Part shown: piece after piece, positions 52,967-61,027 of the stretch | Position numbering within the stretch: position 1 is the first letter of the stretch | Layout of the letters: each line of letters opens with the position of its first letter | Assembly (NCBI RefSeq): GCF_900141855.1 | Contig: NZ_FQYU01000001.1 | Location: 1,027,402 to 1,091,401, forward strand | Source of the DNA: Pseudozobellia thermophila | Lineage (GTDB): Bacteria > Bacteroidota > Bacteroidia > Flavobacteriales > Flavobacteriaceae | Direction of reading: 5' to 3' | DNA length: 64,000 nt | Position numbers and translations under genes: made by a program | The notes under the pieces: generated by a model | What the model was told of the DNA's origin: nothing | Database searches by the model: none | The model's input: the letters and a program-made list of their open reading frames with translations, nothing else

Positions 52967-54619
52967 ATGATAGGAATACTTTCTTTTTTGGGTTTTACCA
53001 TAATGGTGGCGGTAATATCCTATTTTGCAACACGGACAACAGACGAACAAACATCGGACGGCTATTTTTTGGGAGGTAGAAGCTTGACCGCAGGGGTGAT
53101 AGCGGGCTCGTTGCTGTTGACCAACCTCTCCACCGAACAGATTGTAGGCTTAAACGGTAGTGCCTATAAAGACGGGTTATCGGTGATGGCCTGGGAAACC
53201 CTTGCCGCCATTGCCATGGTGGTTACGGCTATTTTTTTGTTGCCGAGGTATTTAAAGGGCGGACTTACCACCGTACCGCAGTTTTTGGCCGATCGCTTCG
53301 ATGTGGCCACCAAAACCATTACCTCTGTACTTTTCCTGACCGGTTATGTGGTGGTTCTCCTGCCCGTGATACTTTATTCGGGATCCGTGGCCATAAGTGG
53401 AATGTTCGATGTGCCCACGCTTTTGGGGGTATCGGACGACACGGCCTTGGTCTTGTGTATTTGGGGCATAGGTGTCATAGGTTCGATCTATGCCGTTTTC
53501 GGCGGGTTGAAGGCCGTTGCGGTCTCGGACAGTATCAATGCGGTGGGCTTGATCGTCGGGGGTATCCTGATCCCGGTATTCGGATTGATGGCCATTGGTG
53601 ACGGAAGTGTTTTACATGGCCTGCACGTTTTGGTCGATGCAAACCCCGAGCGCTTCGATTCAACGGGCGAACCGGGTCAAGAGGTTCCGTTTTCGACTAT
53701 TTTCACGGGTATGATGCTGATCCAACTTTTTTACTGGGGGACTAACCAGCAGATCATACAGCGCGCTTTGGGGGCCAAAAACCTGGCAGAGGGACAAAAA
53801 GGGCTTTTGCTGGCTTCGTTTTTAAAGATTCTGGGGCCGCTGATCCTGGTTTTGCCCGGTATGATAGCCTATTACTATTTCGATGGCGGATTGGCGTCAA
53901 GTGATCTCGCTTATCCCGAATTGGTTCGGGCGGTATTGCCAAAACCCTTGATCGGTTTTTTTGCGGCGGTGCTCTTCGGGGCCATATTGAGTTCGTTCAA
54001 CAGCGTACTCAATAGCTCGGTAACCCTATTCGGAATCGACGTCTATAAGCAGCATATCAATAAGGAAGCATCGGAGTCGACCGTGGTCAAGTACGGAAAG
54101 ATATTTGGCGTGTGCCTGGCCCTGGCCGCCATGTTCATAGCCCCGATGATAGCCGACGCCGGAAGCCTGTTCAACTATCTTCAGAAGATCAATGGAATTT
54201 ACAGCATACCCATCTTTACGATTATCGCCATTGGTTATTTGACCAAAAGGGTGCCGGCCATAGCCGCCAAGATCGGTATCGTTTCCGGATCGATCCTCTA
54301 TATTATCAGCGAATTTTTGGTGAGTCCGAGGCTTAGGGAAAATGCGGTCGAGGCCGCCAAGGCTTCGGGGATAACCGATAGCGACGCCCTGCGATTGGTC
54401 GAGGCCGACGCCTATCCCCATTACATACATGTTATGGCCATACTTTTTGTGGCCAATATGATCATTATGTTGATCATAGGAAAGATATTCCCGAGAAAGG
54501 AGGCCTTTGAACTCAAGTATACCGAGCAAGTATCGATCGAGCCCTACAAATATGTAAAGCAGGTAGGGGCGATTATATGTGCGATCGTCATAGGCATCTA
54601 TATCTATTTCGCCCAATAG
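52967..54619 (+). CDS. Sodium/solute symporter of the SLC5 (SSS) family, probable xylose importer
   Basis: A 550-residue polytopic inner-membrane protein with about 14 helices. It has the family start DGYFLGGRSLTAGVIAGSLL and NLSTEQIVGLNGSAY (about residues 31-65), then GGLKAVAVSDSINAVGL and FNSVLNSSVTLFGIDVYK. Like the arabinose-operon symporter it belongs to the sugar branch of the family. It lies beside xylA and xylB but on the opposite strand, converging on xylA with a shared terminator. Xylose as the substrate is inferred from position. Confidence 0.85.
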   Translation: MIGILSFLGFTIMVAVISYFATRTTDEQTSDGYFLGGRSLTAGVIAGSLLLTNLSTEQIVGLNGSAYKDGLSVMAWETLAAIAMVVTAIFLLPRYLKGGLTTVPQFLADRFDVATKTITSVLFLTGYVVVLLPVILYSGSVAISGMFDVPTLLGVSDDTALVLCIWGIGVIGSIYAVFGGLKAVAVSDSINAVGLIVGGILIPVFGLMAIGDGSVLHGLHVLVDANPERFDSTGEPGQEVPFSTIFTGMMLIQLFYWGTNQQIIQRALGAKNLAEGQKGLLLASFLKILGPLILVLPGMIAYYYFDGGLASSDLAYPELVRAVLPKPLIGFFAAVLFGAILSSFNSVLNSSVTLFGIDVYKQHINKEASESTVVKYGKIFGVCLALAAMFIAPMIADAGSLFNYLQKINGIYSIPIFTIIAIGYLTKRVPAIAAKIGIVSGSILYIISEFLVSPRLRENAVEAAKASGITDSDALRLVEADAYPHYIHVMAILFVANMIIMLIIGKIFPRKEAFELKYTEQVSIEPYKYVKQVGAIICAIVIGIYIYFAQ

Positions 54620-54645
54620 TAAGGTAGGGAATAGGATAATGGAAT

Positions 54646-54678
54646 AAAAAACCCGCTATCAAACGATAGCGGGTTTTT
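54646..54678. terminator. Bidirectional terminator between the symporter and xylA
   Basis: ACCCGCTATC (54651-54660) and GATAGCGGGT (54665-54674) form a perfect ten-pair stem with an AAAC loop, flanked by five A and a T-run, and serve both convergent genes. Confidence 0.92.
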
Positions 54679-54697
54679 ACTTGGATACACCTCTTGC

Positions 54698-56023
54698 CTA
54701 GATGTATTGGCTAATGATGTTCTCGAACAGTTCCTGTTTTCCGCTCTGTAGTTCGAGCTCGCCGTTTTCGTGGGCGATGTCGTAAAGGTCTTTGAAGCTC
54801 AATTTACCGTCTTCGAAGTCCTTTCCTTTTCCGGAGTCGAAAGAACTGTACCTTTTGGCGCGCATTTCCTCGTATGGCGATGAGGTAATGATCTTATCGG
54901 CCGTAACCAGGGCTCGGGCGAAGGTGTCCATACCACCGATATGGGCATGGAAAACATCGTCTAGGTCGGTCGAGTTCCTTCTGATCTTGGCGTCAAAGTT
55001 GATACCTCCACCTTGCAGGCCACCCGCCTTCAAGAAGGTCAGCATGGCTTCGGTAACCTCGGTAATGTTGTTGGGGAACTGGTCGGTATCCCAGCCGTTT
55101 TGGTAATCGCCACGGTTGGCGTCAAGGCTTCCCAACATGCCATGTGCGGCGGCCACTTCCATTTCATGCTGCATGGTATGGTTGGCCAATGTCGCGTGGT
55201 TGAATTCCAGATTGAGTTTGAAATCGTCTTGTAGGCCGTACTCGTTCAAGAAGCCAACGACGGTTGCCGAATCAAAATCGTACTGATGCTTCATGGGCTC
55301 CATAGGTTTGGGCTCGATAAAGAAGTTACCTTTAAAACCTTGGCTTCGGGCGTAGTCGCGCGCCATGCCCAGGAATTTGCCCATGTGGTCGAGTTCTCTT
55401 TTTATATCGGTATTGAGAAGGGACATGTATCCTTCGCGTCCGCCCCAGAACACGTAGTTCTCGCCATTGAGTTCCATGGTGGCGTCCAAGGCCAGTTTGA
55501 TCTGTCCTCCCGCCCGGGCCAATACGTTAAAATCGGGGTTGGTAGAGGCGCCGTTCATATACCTGGGGTTCGAAAAGCAATTGGCGGTACCCCAGAGGAG
55601 CTTTACGCCCGATTCGGCTTGCTTGCCCTTGATATACTCTACAATGGTCGCCAATCTTTTTTCCGATTCGACAAAGGTGTCCGCTTCCTGTATCAAATCA
55701 AAATCGTGGAAACAAAAGTAATCAACGCCCATTTTGGTGATAAACTCGAAGGCGGCGTCGGCCTTGGCCTTGGCGGCTTCCACGGGATCCGATGGCCGAT
55801 CCCATTCGAAGTTCTGTGTGCCCGGGCCGAAGGGGTCGGCACCTTGTCCGCAGAAGGTGTGCCAGTAGGCGATGGCGAATTTAAAGTGTTCGCTCATTTT
55901 CTTCCCGGCAACGACTTGTTCGGGGTTGTACCATTTGTATGCCAAGGGGTTGTCGGAATCCTTGCCTTCAAATTTGATCTCGCCGATTCCTTTGAAATAT
56001 TCTTTGTCTCCTATTAATGCCAT
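54698..56023 (-). CDS. xylA: Xylose isomerase
   Basis: A 441-residue class II xylose isomerase that converts D-xylose to D-xylulose. [15 protein letters not shown] (55-69) and YFCFHDFDL (102-110, with H106 and D109) form the active-site entry. [15 protein letters not shown] holds the metal Glu and the catalytic Lys, and [13 protein letters not shown] and [17 protein letters not shown] hold further metal ligands. The length is typical of the class with an N-terminal extension. It follows xylB after 96 bases that contain a tandem repeat. Confidence 0.97.
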   Translation of the reverse strand: MALIGDKEYFKGIGEIKFEGKDSDNPLAYKWYNPEQVVAGKKMSEHFKFAIAYWHTFCGQGADPFGPGTQNFEWDRPSDPVEAAKAKADAAFEFITKMGVDYFCFHDFDLIQEADTFVESEKRLATIVEYIKGKQAESGVKLLWGTANCFSNPRYMNGASTNPDFNVLARAGGQIKLALDATMELNGENYVFWGGREGYMSLLNTDIKRELDHMGKFLGMARDYARSQGFKGNFFIEPKPMEPMKHQYDFDSATVVGFLNEYGLQDDFKLNLEFNHATLANHTMQHEMEVAAAHGMLGSLDANRGDYQNGWDTDQFPNNITEVTEAMLTFLKAGGLQGGGINFDAKIRRNSTDLDDVFHAHIGGMDTFARALVTADKIITSSPYEEMRAKRYSSFDSGKGKDFEDGKLSFKDLYDIAHENGELELQSGKQELFENIISQYI

Positions 56024-56033
56024 TGTTTTAAAT

Positions 56034-56063
56034 TTTTAGGGTTTAAGTTTTTAGAGTTTAAGT
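56034..56063. repeat. Tandem 15-base direct repeat upstream of xylA
   Basis: TTTTAGGGTTTAAGT (56034-56048) is followed at once by TTTTAGAGTTTAAGT (56049-56063), one base different. The pair lies 11 bases before the xylA start, in the xylB-xylA spacer. It may be a regulator site or simple slippage. Confidence 0.5.
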
Positions 56064-56119
56064 TTGTATAATAAGGGTTTGATCTTGTTTTAAAATTACA
56101 CGGGTGAAAGCGATCTGTA

Positions 56120-57607
56120 CTAATCCAACTTTTCGAGCAGGGTGCGAAGTTCGTCCTTCCATTTCCCGTACGCCGTTTCATAGGGCTTTTTATCGGCCGA
56201 GGGTTTGAATTTCATGACGAAATCGTTATCGATGATGCGTTTTCCATAGGTTTCAAAATCGCCTTTGTGCAATTCACAGGCCCGTGCGGCACCTATGGCC
56301 CCCGTCGTATTGTAAATTTCGATCTCTTGGCCGATGAGGGTCGAAATGGTATTTGAAAAAATGTCGGACCTGAAAAGATTGTCGTTTCCGGCACGCACCG
56401 CTTGGGGATCGATACCGTCGGACTTCATAATTTCCATTCCGTATACAAAGGAAAAGGCGATACCTTCCAGTGCGGCGCGGCATAGATGGGCCTTCGTATG
56501 GTTGTTTAGGTTGATGTTGGCCATTCGGGTGCCCAGGGTCCTATTGTTAAGCACACGTTCGGCACCATTTCCGAACGGATGTATGGTAACACCGTCAGAT
56601 CCCACGGGAACACCTGCGGCGAGTTCGTTCATTTCGTCATAGGAGGAAACCTTAAGGTTGTTCATCAACCAACGGTACATGATGCCCGCCCCGTTGATAC
56701 AGGCCATTTTACCGATACGCGTGTTTTCGGTAGTGTAGTTGACATGGGCGAAATTGTTGACACGTGCGCTCTCTTTGACCGATAGGCTGTCGGTAATGGC
56801 GTACATGACCCCCGAGGTGCCCCCTGTTGCCGCCACTTCCCCGGGATTGAAGACGTTAAGCGATAGGGCGTTGTTGGGCTGGTCGCCCGCCCGATAGAGA
56901 ATGGGCGTGCCCACGGCCAACCCGGATTCCGAGGCACCGTCTTCCGATACCCTTCCCTGTTCGGCAAAAGTGCCGACCAACTGCGGAACAAGTTTTTGGT
57001 CGATGCCGTAATATTCCAAGAACCAATCGGCGATACCCTTGTCCTTAAAATCCCAAAAGATACCTTCCGAAAGTCCGGAAATGGTAGAGCGTATATCACC
57101 GCTCAGCTTGTAGGCGATATAATCGCCCGGCAACATAAATTTGTGGATCTTTGAATAAATTTCCGGTTCGTTCTCCTGTACCCATCTTAATTTCGAAGCG
57201 GTGAAATTGGCCGGGGAATTCAGCAAGTGCTCCGAACATTTTTCATTTCCCAGGTCGTCAAAGGCCTTCTGGCCTATCGCTACGGCCCTACTGTCGCACC
57301 AGATAATGGAATTGCGCAGGGGTAAGCCGTCTTCGTCGACGACCACGAGCCCGTGCATTTGGTACGATATGCCTATGCCCGTAATATCGGACGGATCGAT
57401 ACCGTTTTCGTTTATAAGCCTTTTGGTCGCGGTACACACATGTCCCCACCAGTCGTCTGGATGTTGTTCGGCCCATCCGTTTTGAAGGGCGATCATGCCC
57501 ATTTCAACGGTAGGTTCGTTGACTACCGATATGTTTTTTCCCGTTGCCGTCTCTATTAGGGCAGCCTTTATCGAAGAACTGCCAATGTCATATCCTATGG
57601 AATACAT
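56120..57607 (-). CDS. xylB: Xylulokinase
   Basis: A 495-residue FGGY sugar kinase with GYDIGSSSIKAALIETATG at residues 4-22, IGISYQMHGLVVVDEDGLPL and IIWCDSRA (the substrate lobe of xylulokinases), and VRAGNDNLFRSDIF near the ATP site. It phosphorylates D-xylulose to D-xylulose 5-phosphate, the same intermediate that the arabinose operon produces. It is the first gene of the xylB-xylA pair. The region upstream (57608-57776) shows no clear consensus promoter. Confidence 0.94.
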   Translation of the reverse strand: MYSIGYDIGSSSIKAALIETATGKNISVVNEPTVEMGMIALQNGWAEQHPDDWWGHVCTATKRLINENGIDPSDITGIGISYQMHGLVVVDEDGLPLRNSIIWCDSRAVAIGQKAFDDLGNEKCSEHLLNSPANFTASKLRWVQENEPEIYSKIHKFMLPGDYIAYKLSGDIRSTISGLSEGIFWDFKDKGIADWFLEYYGIDQKLVPQLVGTFAEQGRVSEDGASESGLAVGTPILYRAGDQPNNALSLNVFNPGEVAATGGTSGVMYAITDSLSVKESARVNNFAHVNYTTENTRIGKMACINGAGIMYRWLMNNLKVSSYDEMNELAAGVPVGSDGVTIHPFGNGAERVLNNRTLGTRMANINLNNHTKAHLCRAALEGIAFSFVYGMEIMKSDGIDPQAVRAGNDNLFRSDIFSNTISTLIGQEIEIYNTTGAIGAARACELHKGDFETYGKRIIDNDFVMKFKPSADKKPYETAYGKWKDELRTLLEKLD

Positions 57608-57776
57608 GGTCGAAAATTTGGAGGCGGTAAGATATTGCTTTAGGCTTTTCGATACAAGTTAGAAATGTGTTATTTAATGAAAATTATGATGCATTCGGCA
57701 CGAAATTTATCGAATTGTCGGTTTTGGGGTTTTCTTTTTGTCAACAATCCGAAATCCGTCCTGTATTGAAAAAACA

Positions 57777-60700
57777 TCATCGGTCTTTTCGGGTGGAAAC
57801 GAGATAGGCCTTGTCGTTATTGGAAACTACCAAATAGCTATCGTCGTCCAACCTGAGTACCCTACGTGCATTCAAGGCGACGGGTAGCGGTAAATGGCCT
57901 TGGGCTAGGACCTTTTCGCCTTTGAGGGTGAGAATTCCTCCCGAATTGGCCGTGCTTTGGCCCAACTCATTCGCATAATCCAGATAATTGCCCACGTATA
58001 GCACGGTGTCGCCCTTTTTATAAAAATCTTCAATGCTGCTCATCTGTGCCTCTTTGGGAAGCGGCATGGGTTTAAAACCACCTTCTTTGTTCCAATAGAC
58101 CATGGATCGCAGTTCTGAAATCTTTTTGACTTCCAAAACGTCCTCTTCTTTTTTGCCGGTAAGGTCTTCGATGCCTTTCGTTTTTGAAAAATCGGTGTAA
58201 CTCAGAAAGTTCTTTTTTAACGATGGCAATTGGCCTGTTAATTTGTCCTTGGATGCATAGGGCACGTATTTTCCAAAGAAATCGTAGTAAATGATGGGGT
58301 CGGGTTGCCCATTATCGTCAAAATCGTCGAGGTACATTTTCACGGGCCGGTCTTTGGATGCCTTCCATTTAAAGTTTAGCCCGGCATTGCCCGCCATAAT
58401 GTCCGTTCGGCCATCATTGTCGAAATCGTCTACTAAGACCGTGTTCCACATGCCTTGGGTATGCCCTAGGCCGAATTCGCCGGTCTTGTTCAAGAAACTC
58501 GAGTTGCCTTGGTTGATCAGTAGGGTGATCGGCATCCAATCGCCTACAATGATCAGGTCGGGAAGACCGTCGTTGTTGATGTCGGCCCATTTGCTATCGG
58601 TTACCATGCCCAAGCGTCCTTTTTGGGCCATCATAAATTCGCCCTTGCCGTTGTTGACAAGCATATAGCTAAAAGGGGATAGGCCGTAACCTCCCGGAAT
58701 GGAACGGTTTCCAATAAAAAGGTCGTCGTGCCCGTCGCCGTTAAAATCGCACGACGAAACGCTTCCGCCGTTGGTCCGTATCAAGGGTGTTTTTAATCGG
58801 GTAAAATTTGCCTGTCCGTCGTTGACATAGATCCGGTCTTCGAGTTGAAGGTCGTCTTCGAGCTTGTCGTTGCCGCCACTCATCACGTAGAGGTCAAGAT
58901 CACCATCGCCTTCTAGGTCGAAAGCCGTCGCCGAAACGTCTTCATAAACAATGTCCTTGGCCAATCCACTGTCCTTGATGTTCGCATACCCGCCGCCTGT
59001 TTGTTGGATGAAAAGTTGGGGCGATTGGTATTTTGCCCCGCCGATGAACAGGTCTTCCAATCCATCGCCGTTAAAATCGGCCTGTACCACGGCCGGCCCT
59101 TCGGCAGACAATTTTTCGGGCATGAGGGGCTCCCTTTCATAATCGAGGAAATTGTTCTCTAGATGAACATAGGGGAAGGTTTTGAAAGATGGTGGGGCAT
59201 CGGTTTTGGGCAGGGCGGATGCCCTTAGGTCTTTTCCCCTGACAAGAAGGTGCATTTTGTCTACCGCCAAGCCTTTTTCGATCTGTTCCTTGCCATCGAG
59301 CCACTGTATTTTTACCGAATCGATTTCCTTTGTGTCGCCAAGGCCGAAATGCAGTCTACGGCTTGAAGCGGATTGAAACCCTTTGGTGACCGTTACCTCC
59401 TTGGCCCAGGTTTTGTTTTGGGCGTATACGAATACCTTGGTGCCCGTTGTGTTTTTTAGGTCGCTATCTCCCTTAAGGTCAAAGGAAATAAAATGATTGC
59501 CTTTGTCGGATACATTTTCCAGTACAAAGGCGGGTTGCCCGATATTGTTCACGACCAGGTCCAAGTCGCCATCGTTGTCCAAATCGCCGTAGGCCGCGCC
59601 GTTCGAGTATGAGGGGCCTGCATCGGAGGCATCGGATATTCTTTTGAAATCGAGATTGCCATTGTTTTGAAAAAGTACGTTCGCAAGTTTCACCGTGGGC
59701 ATTTTGTCTATTAACTTTTTTTTCACCTCTTTTTGTCTGTTTTGGTCGAATTGGGCATAGTCGGTCGTACTCAGGTAGTTGATGTAGTCGAGGTCATTGG
59801 GGCGTTTGTAGATGCCGTTGGTAATATAGATGTCGTTATGCCCGTCGTTGTCGTAATCCTGTAACAGTACACTCCAGCTCCAATCGGTGGCATGGGTTTC
59901 GGTTTGTAGGGCGATGTCGGTAAAAGAACCTTTATTGTTGATTTGAAAGGTGTTGCGCGCATATTGCTCGCCATATCCGAAATTCTTTTTGATGTTCCTG
60001 ACCTTATCGGAATCCTCGCCCGCCGACTTCATAAAAATTTCGGCATCATAGGGCATCATATCCAGGGTAAAGAGGTCGGGGCGGGTGTCTCCGTTTATGT
60101 CGGCGATGTCAACACCCATTGTGAACCTGGCGGTATGATCGAGCCAATCGGCACTACTTTCCTTAAAGGTCTTGTCGCCTTGGTTGATGTACAGGTAATC
60201 GTTTTCGTGAAAATCATTGCCCACATAGATGTCGATAAGTCCATCGCCGTTGATATCGGAGGTGATCAACGCCAGGCCGTAGCCTAGGGCACTGCTATAT
60301 ATGCCCGAGGATTCGGTGACATCCTTGAACCTTGGGGAGCCTTCGTTTAAAAGGTTTTCGTAGAGCCGGTCTCCCGAGAGGGAGTCTTTTTGGTTTCGCT
60401 GTTCGATATTGCCGTAACTTCTGGGCGTATGTACCGAGTGGTTCATCAAATAGAGGTCCATATCGCCATCATTGTCATAGTCAAAAAAGGAAGCCTGGGT
60501 CGAGAGACCCGAGAAATCAAGGCCATAGGCTTCGGAACTTTCGGTAAACGTCCGGTCCCCATTATTGATGTACAACAGGTTATGGGCGCTGAGCGACTTG
60601 TATTTGCCTACCTTGGAGACGTATATATCCAAAAGTCCATCGTTGTTGACGTCTTCCATGGTAACGCCCGTAGACCATGTCGAGTCTACTTGAAGTCCCG

Positions 60701-61025
60701 CTTCCTTGGTGATATCGATAAATTTTAGGTTGCCTTGGTTCAGGTACAGGCGGTCGGGACCTTGGTTGGCCGTAAAATAGAGGTCCTCTAGCCCATCGTT
60801 GTCGATATCGCCCACGGCGACCCCGCCACCGTTGTAATAGTAGAGGTATTCTATAATATTGAGTTCGTCGCTATAGTGAAGGTCGTTCGAAAAGTCTATT
60901 CCGCTGCTATCGGGGGCTACCTTTTTAAAAAAACTCCCCGATGCTATGGCCCCCATTTCTTTTTTTTGGGTGCAGGAAGCCGATAGAACCACCATGACCA
61001 GACAAATGCGTATCGCTAATTTCAT
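57777..61025 (-). CDS. VCBS/FG-GAP repeat lipoprotein with ASPIC/UnbV domain
   Basis: A 1082-residue lipoprotein (Cys18 in VVLSASCTQ). It has many FG-GAP/VCBS repeats with calcium-binding acidic loops (GDIDNDGLEDLYF, DVNNDGLLDIYV, DYDNDGDMDLYLM, GDLDNDGDLDLVV), which should fold as one or two beta-propellers. An ASPIC/UnbV segment lies near the middle (TKGFQSASSRRLHFGLGDTK). Such proteins are frequent near SusC/SusD systems in Bacteroidota and are thought to be surface-exposed; the ligand is unknown. It follows its paralogue after two bases, so the two are coupled. Confidence 0.88.
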   Translation of the reverse strand: MKLAIRICLVMVVLSASCTQKKEMGAIASGSFFKKVAPDSSGIDFSNDLHYSDELNIIEYLYYYNGGGVAVGDIDNDGLEDLYFTANQGPDRLYLNQGNLKFIDITKEAGLQVDSTWSTGVTMEDVNNDGLLDIYVSKVGKYKSLSAHNLLYINNGDRTFTESSEAYGLDFSGLSTQASFFDYDNDGDMDLYLMNHSVHTPRSYGNIEQRNQKDSLSGDRLYENLLNEGSPRFKDVTESSGIYSSALGYGLALITSDINGDGLIDIYVGNDFHENDYLYINQGDKTFKESSADWLDHTARFTMGVDIADINGDTRPDLFTLDMMPYDAEIFMKSAGEDSDKVRNIKKNFGYGEQYARNTFQINNKGSFTDIALQTETHATDWSWSVLLQDYDNDGHNDIYITNGIYKRPNDLDYINYLSTTDYAQFDQNRQKEVKKKLIDKMPTVKLANVLFQNNGNLDFKRISDASDAGPSYSNGAAYGDLDNDGDLDLVVNNIGQPAFVLENVSDKGNHFISFDLKGDSDLKNTTGTKVFVYAQNKTWAKEVTVTKGFQSASSRRLHFGLGDTKEIDSVKIQWLDGKEQIEKGLAVDKMHLLVRGKDLRASALPKTDAPPSFKTFPYVHLENNFLDYEREPLMPEKLSAEGPAVVQADFNGDGLEDLFIGGAKYQSPQLFIQQTGGGYANIKDSGLAKDIVYEDVSATAFDLEGDGDLDLYVMSGGNDKLEDDLQLEDRIYVNDGQANFTRLKTPLIRTNGGSVSSCDFNGDGHDDLFIGNRSIPGGYGLSPFSYMLVNNGKGEFMMAQKGRLGMVTDSKWADINNDGLPDLIIVGDWMPITLLINQGNSSFLNKTGEFGLGHTQGMWNTVLVDDFDNDGRTDIMAGNAGLNFKWKASKDRPVKMYLDDFDDNGQPDPIIYYDFFGKYVPYASKDKLTGQLPSLKKNFLSYTDFSKTKGIEDLTGKKEEDVLEVKKISELRSMVYWNKEGGFKPMPLPKEAQMSSIEDFYKKGDTVLYVGNYLDYANELGQSTANSGGILTLKGEKVLAQGHLPLPVALNARRVLRLDDDSYLVVSNNDKAYLVSTRKDR

Positions 61026-61027
61026 TT

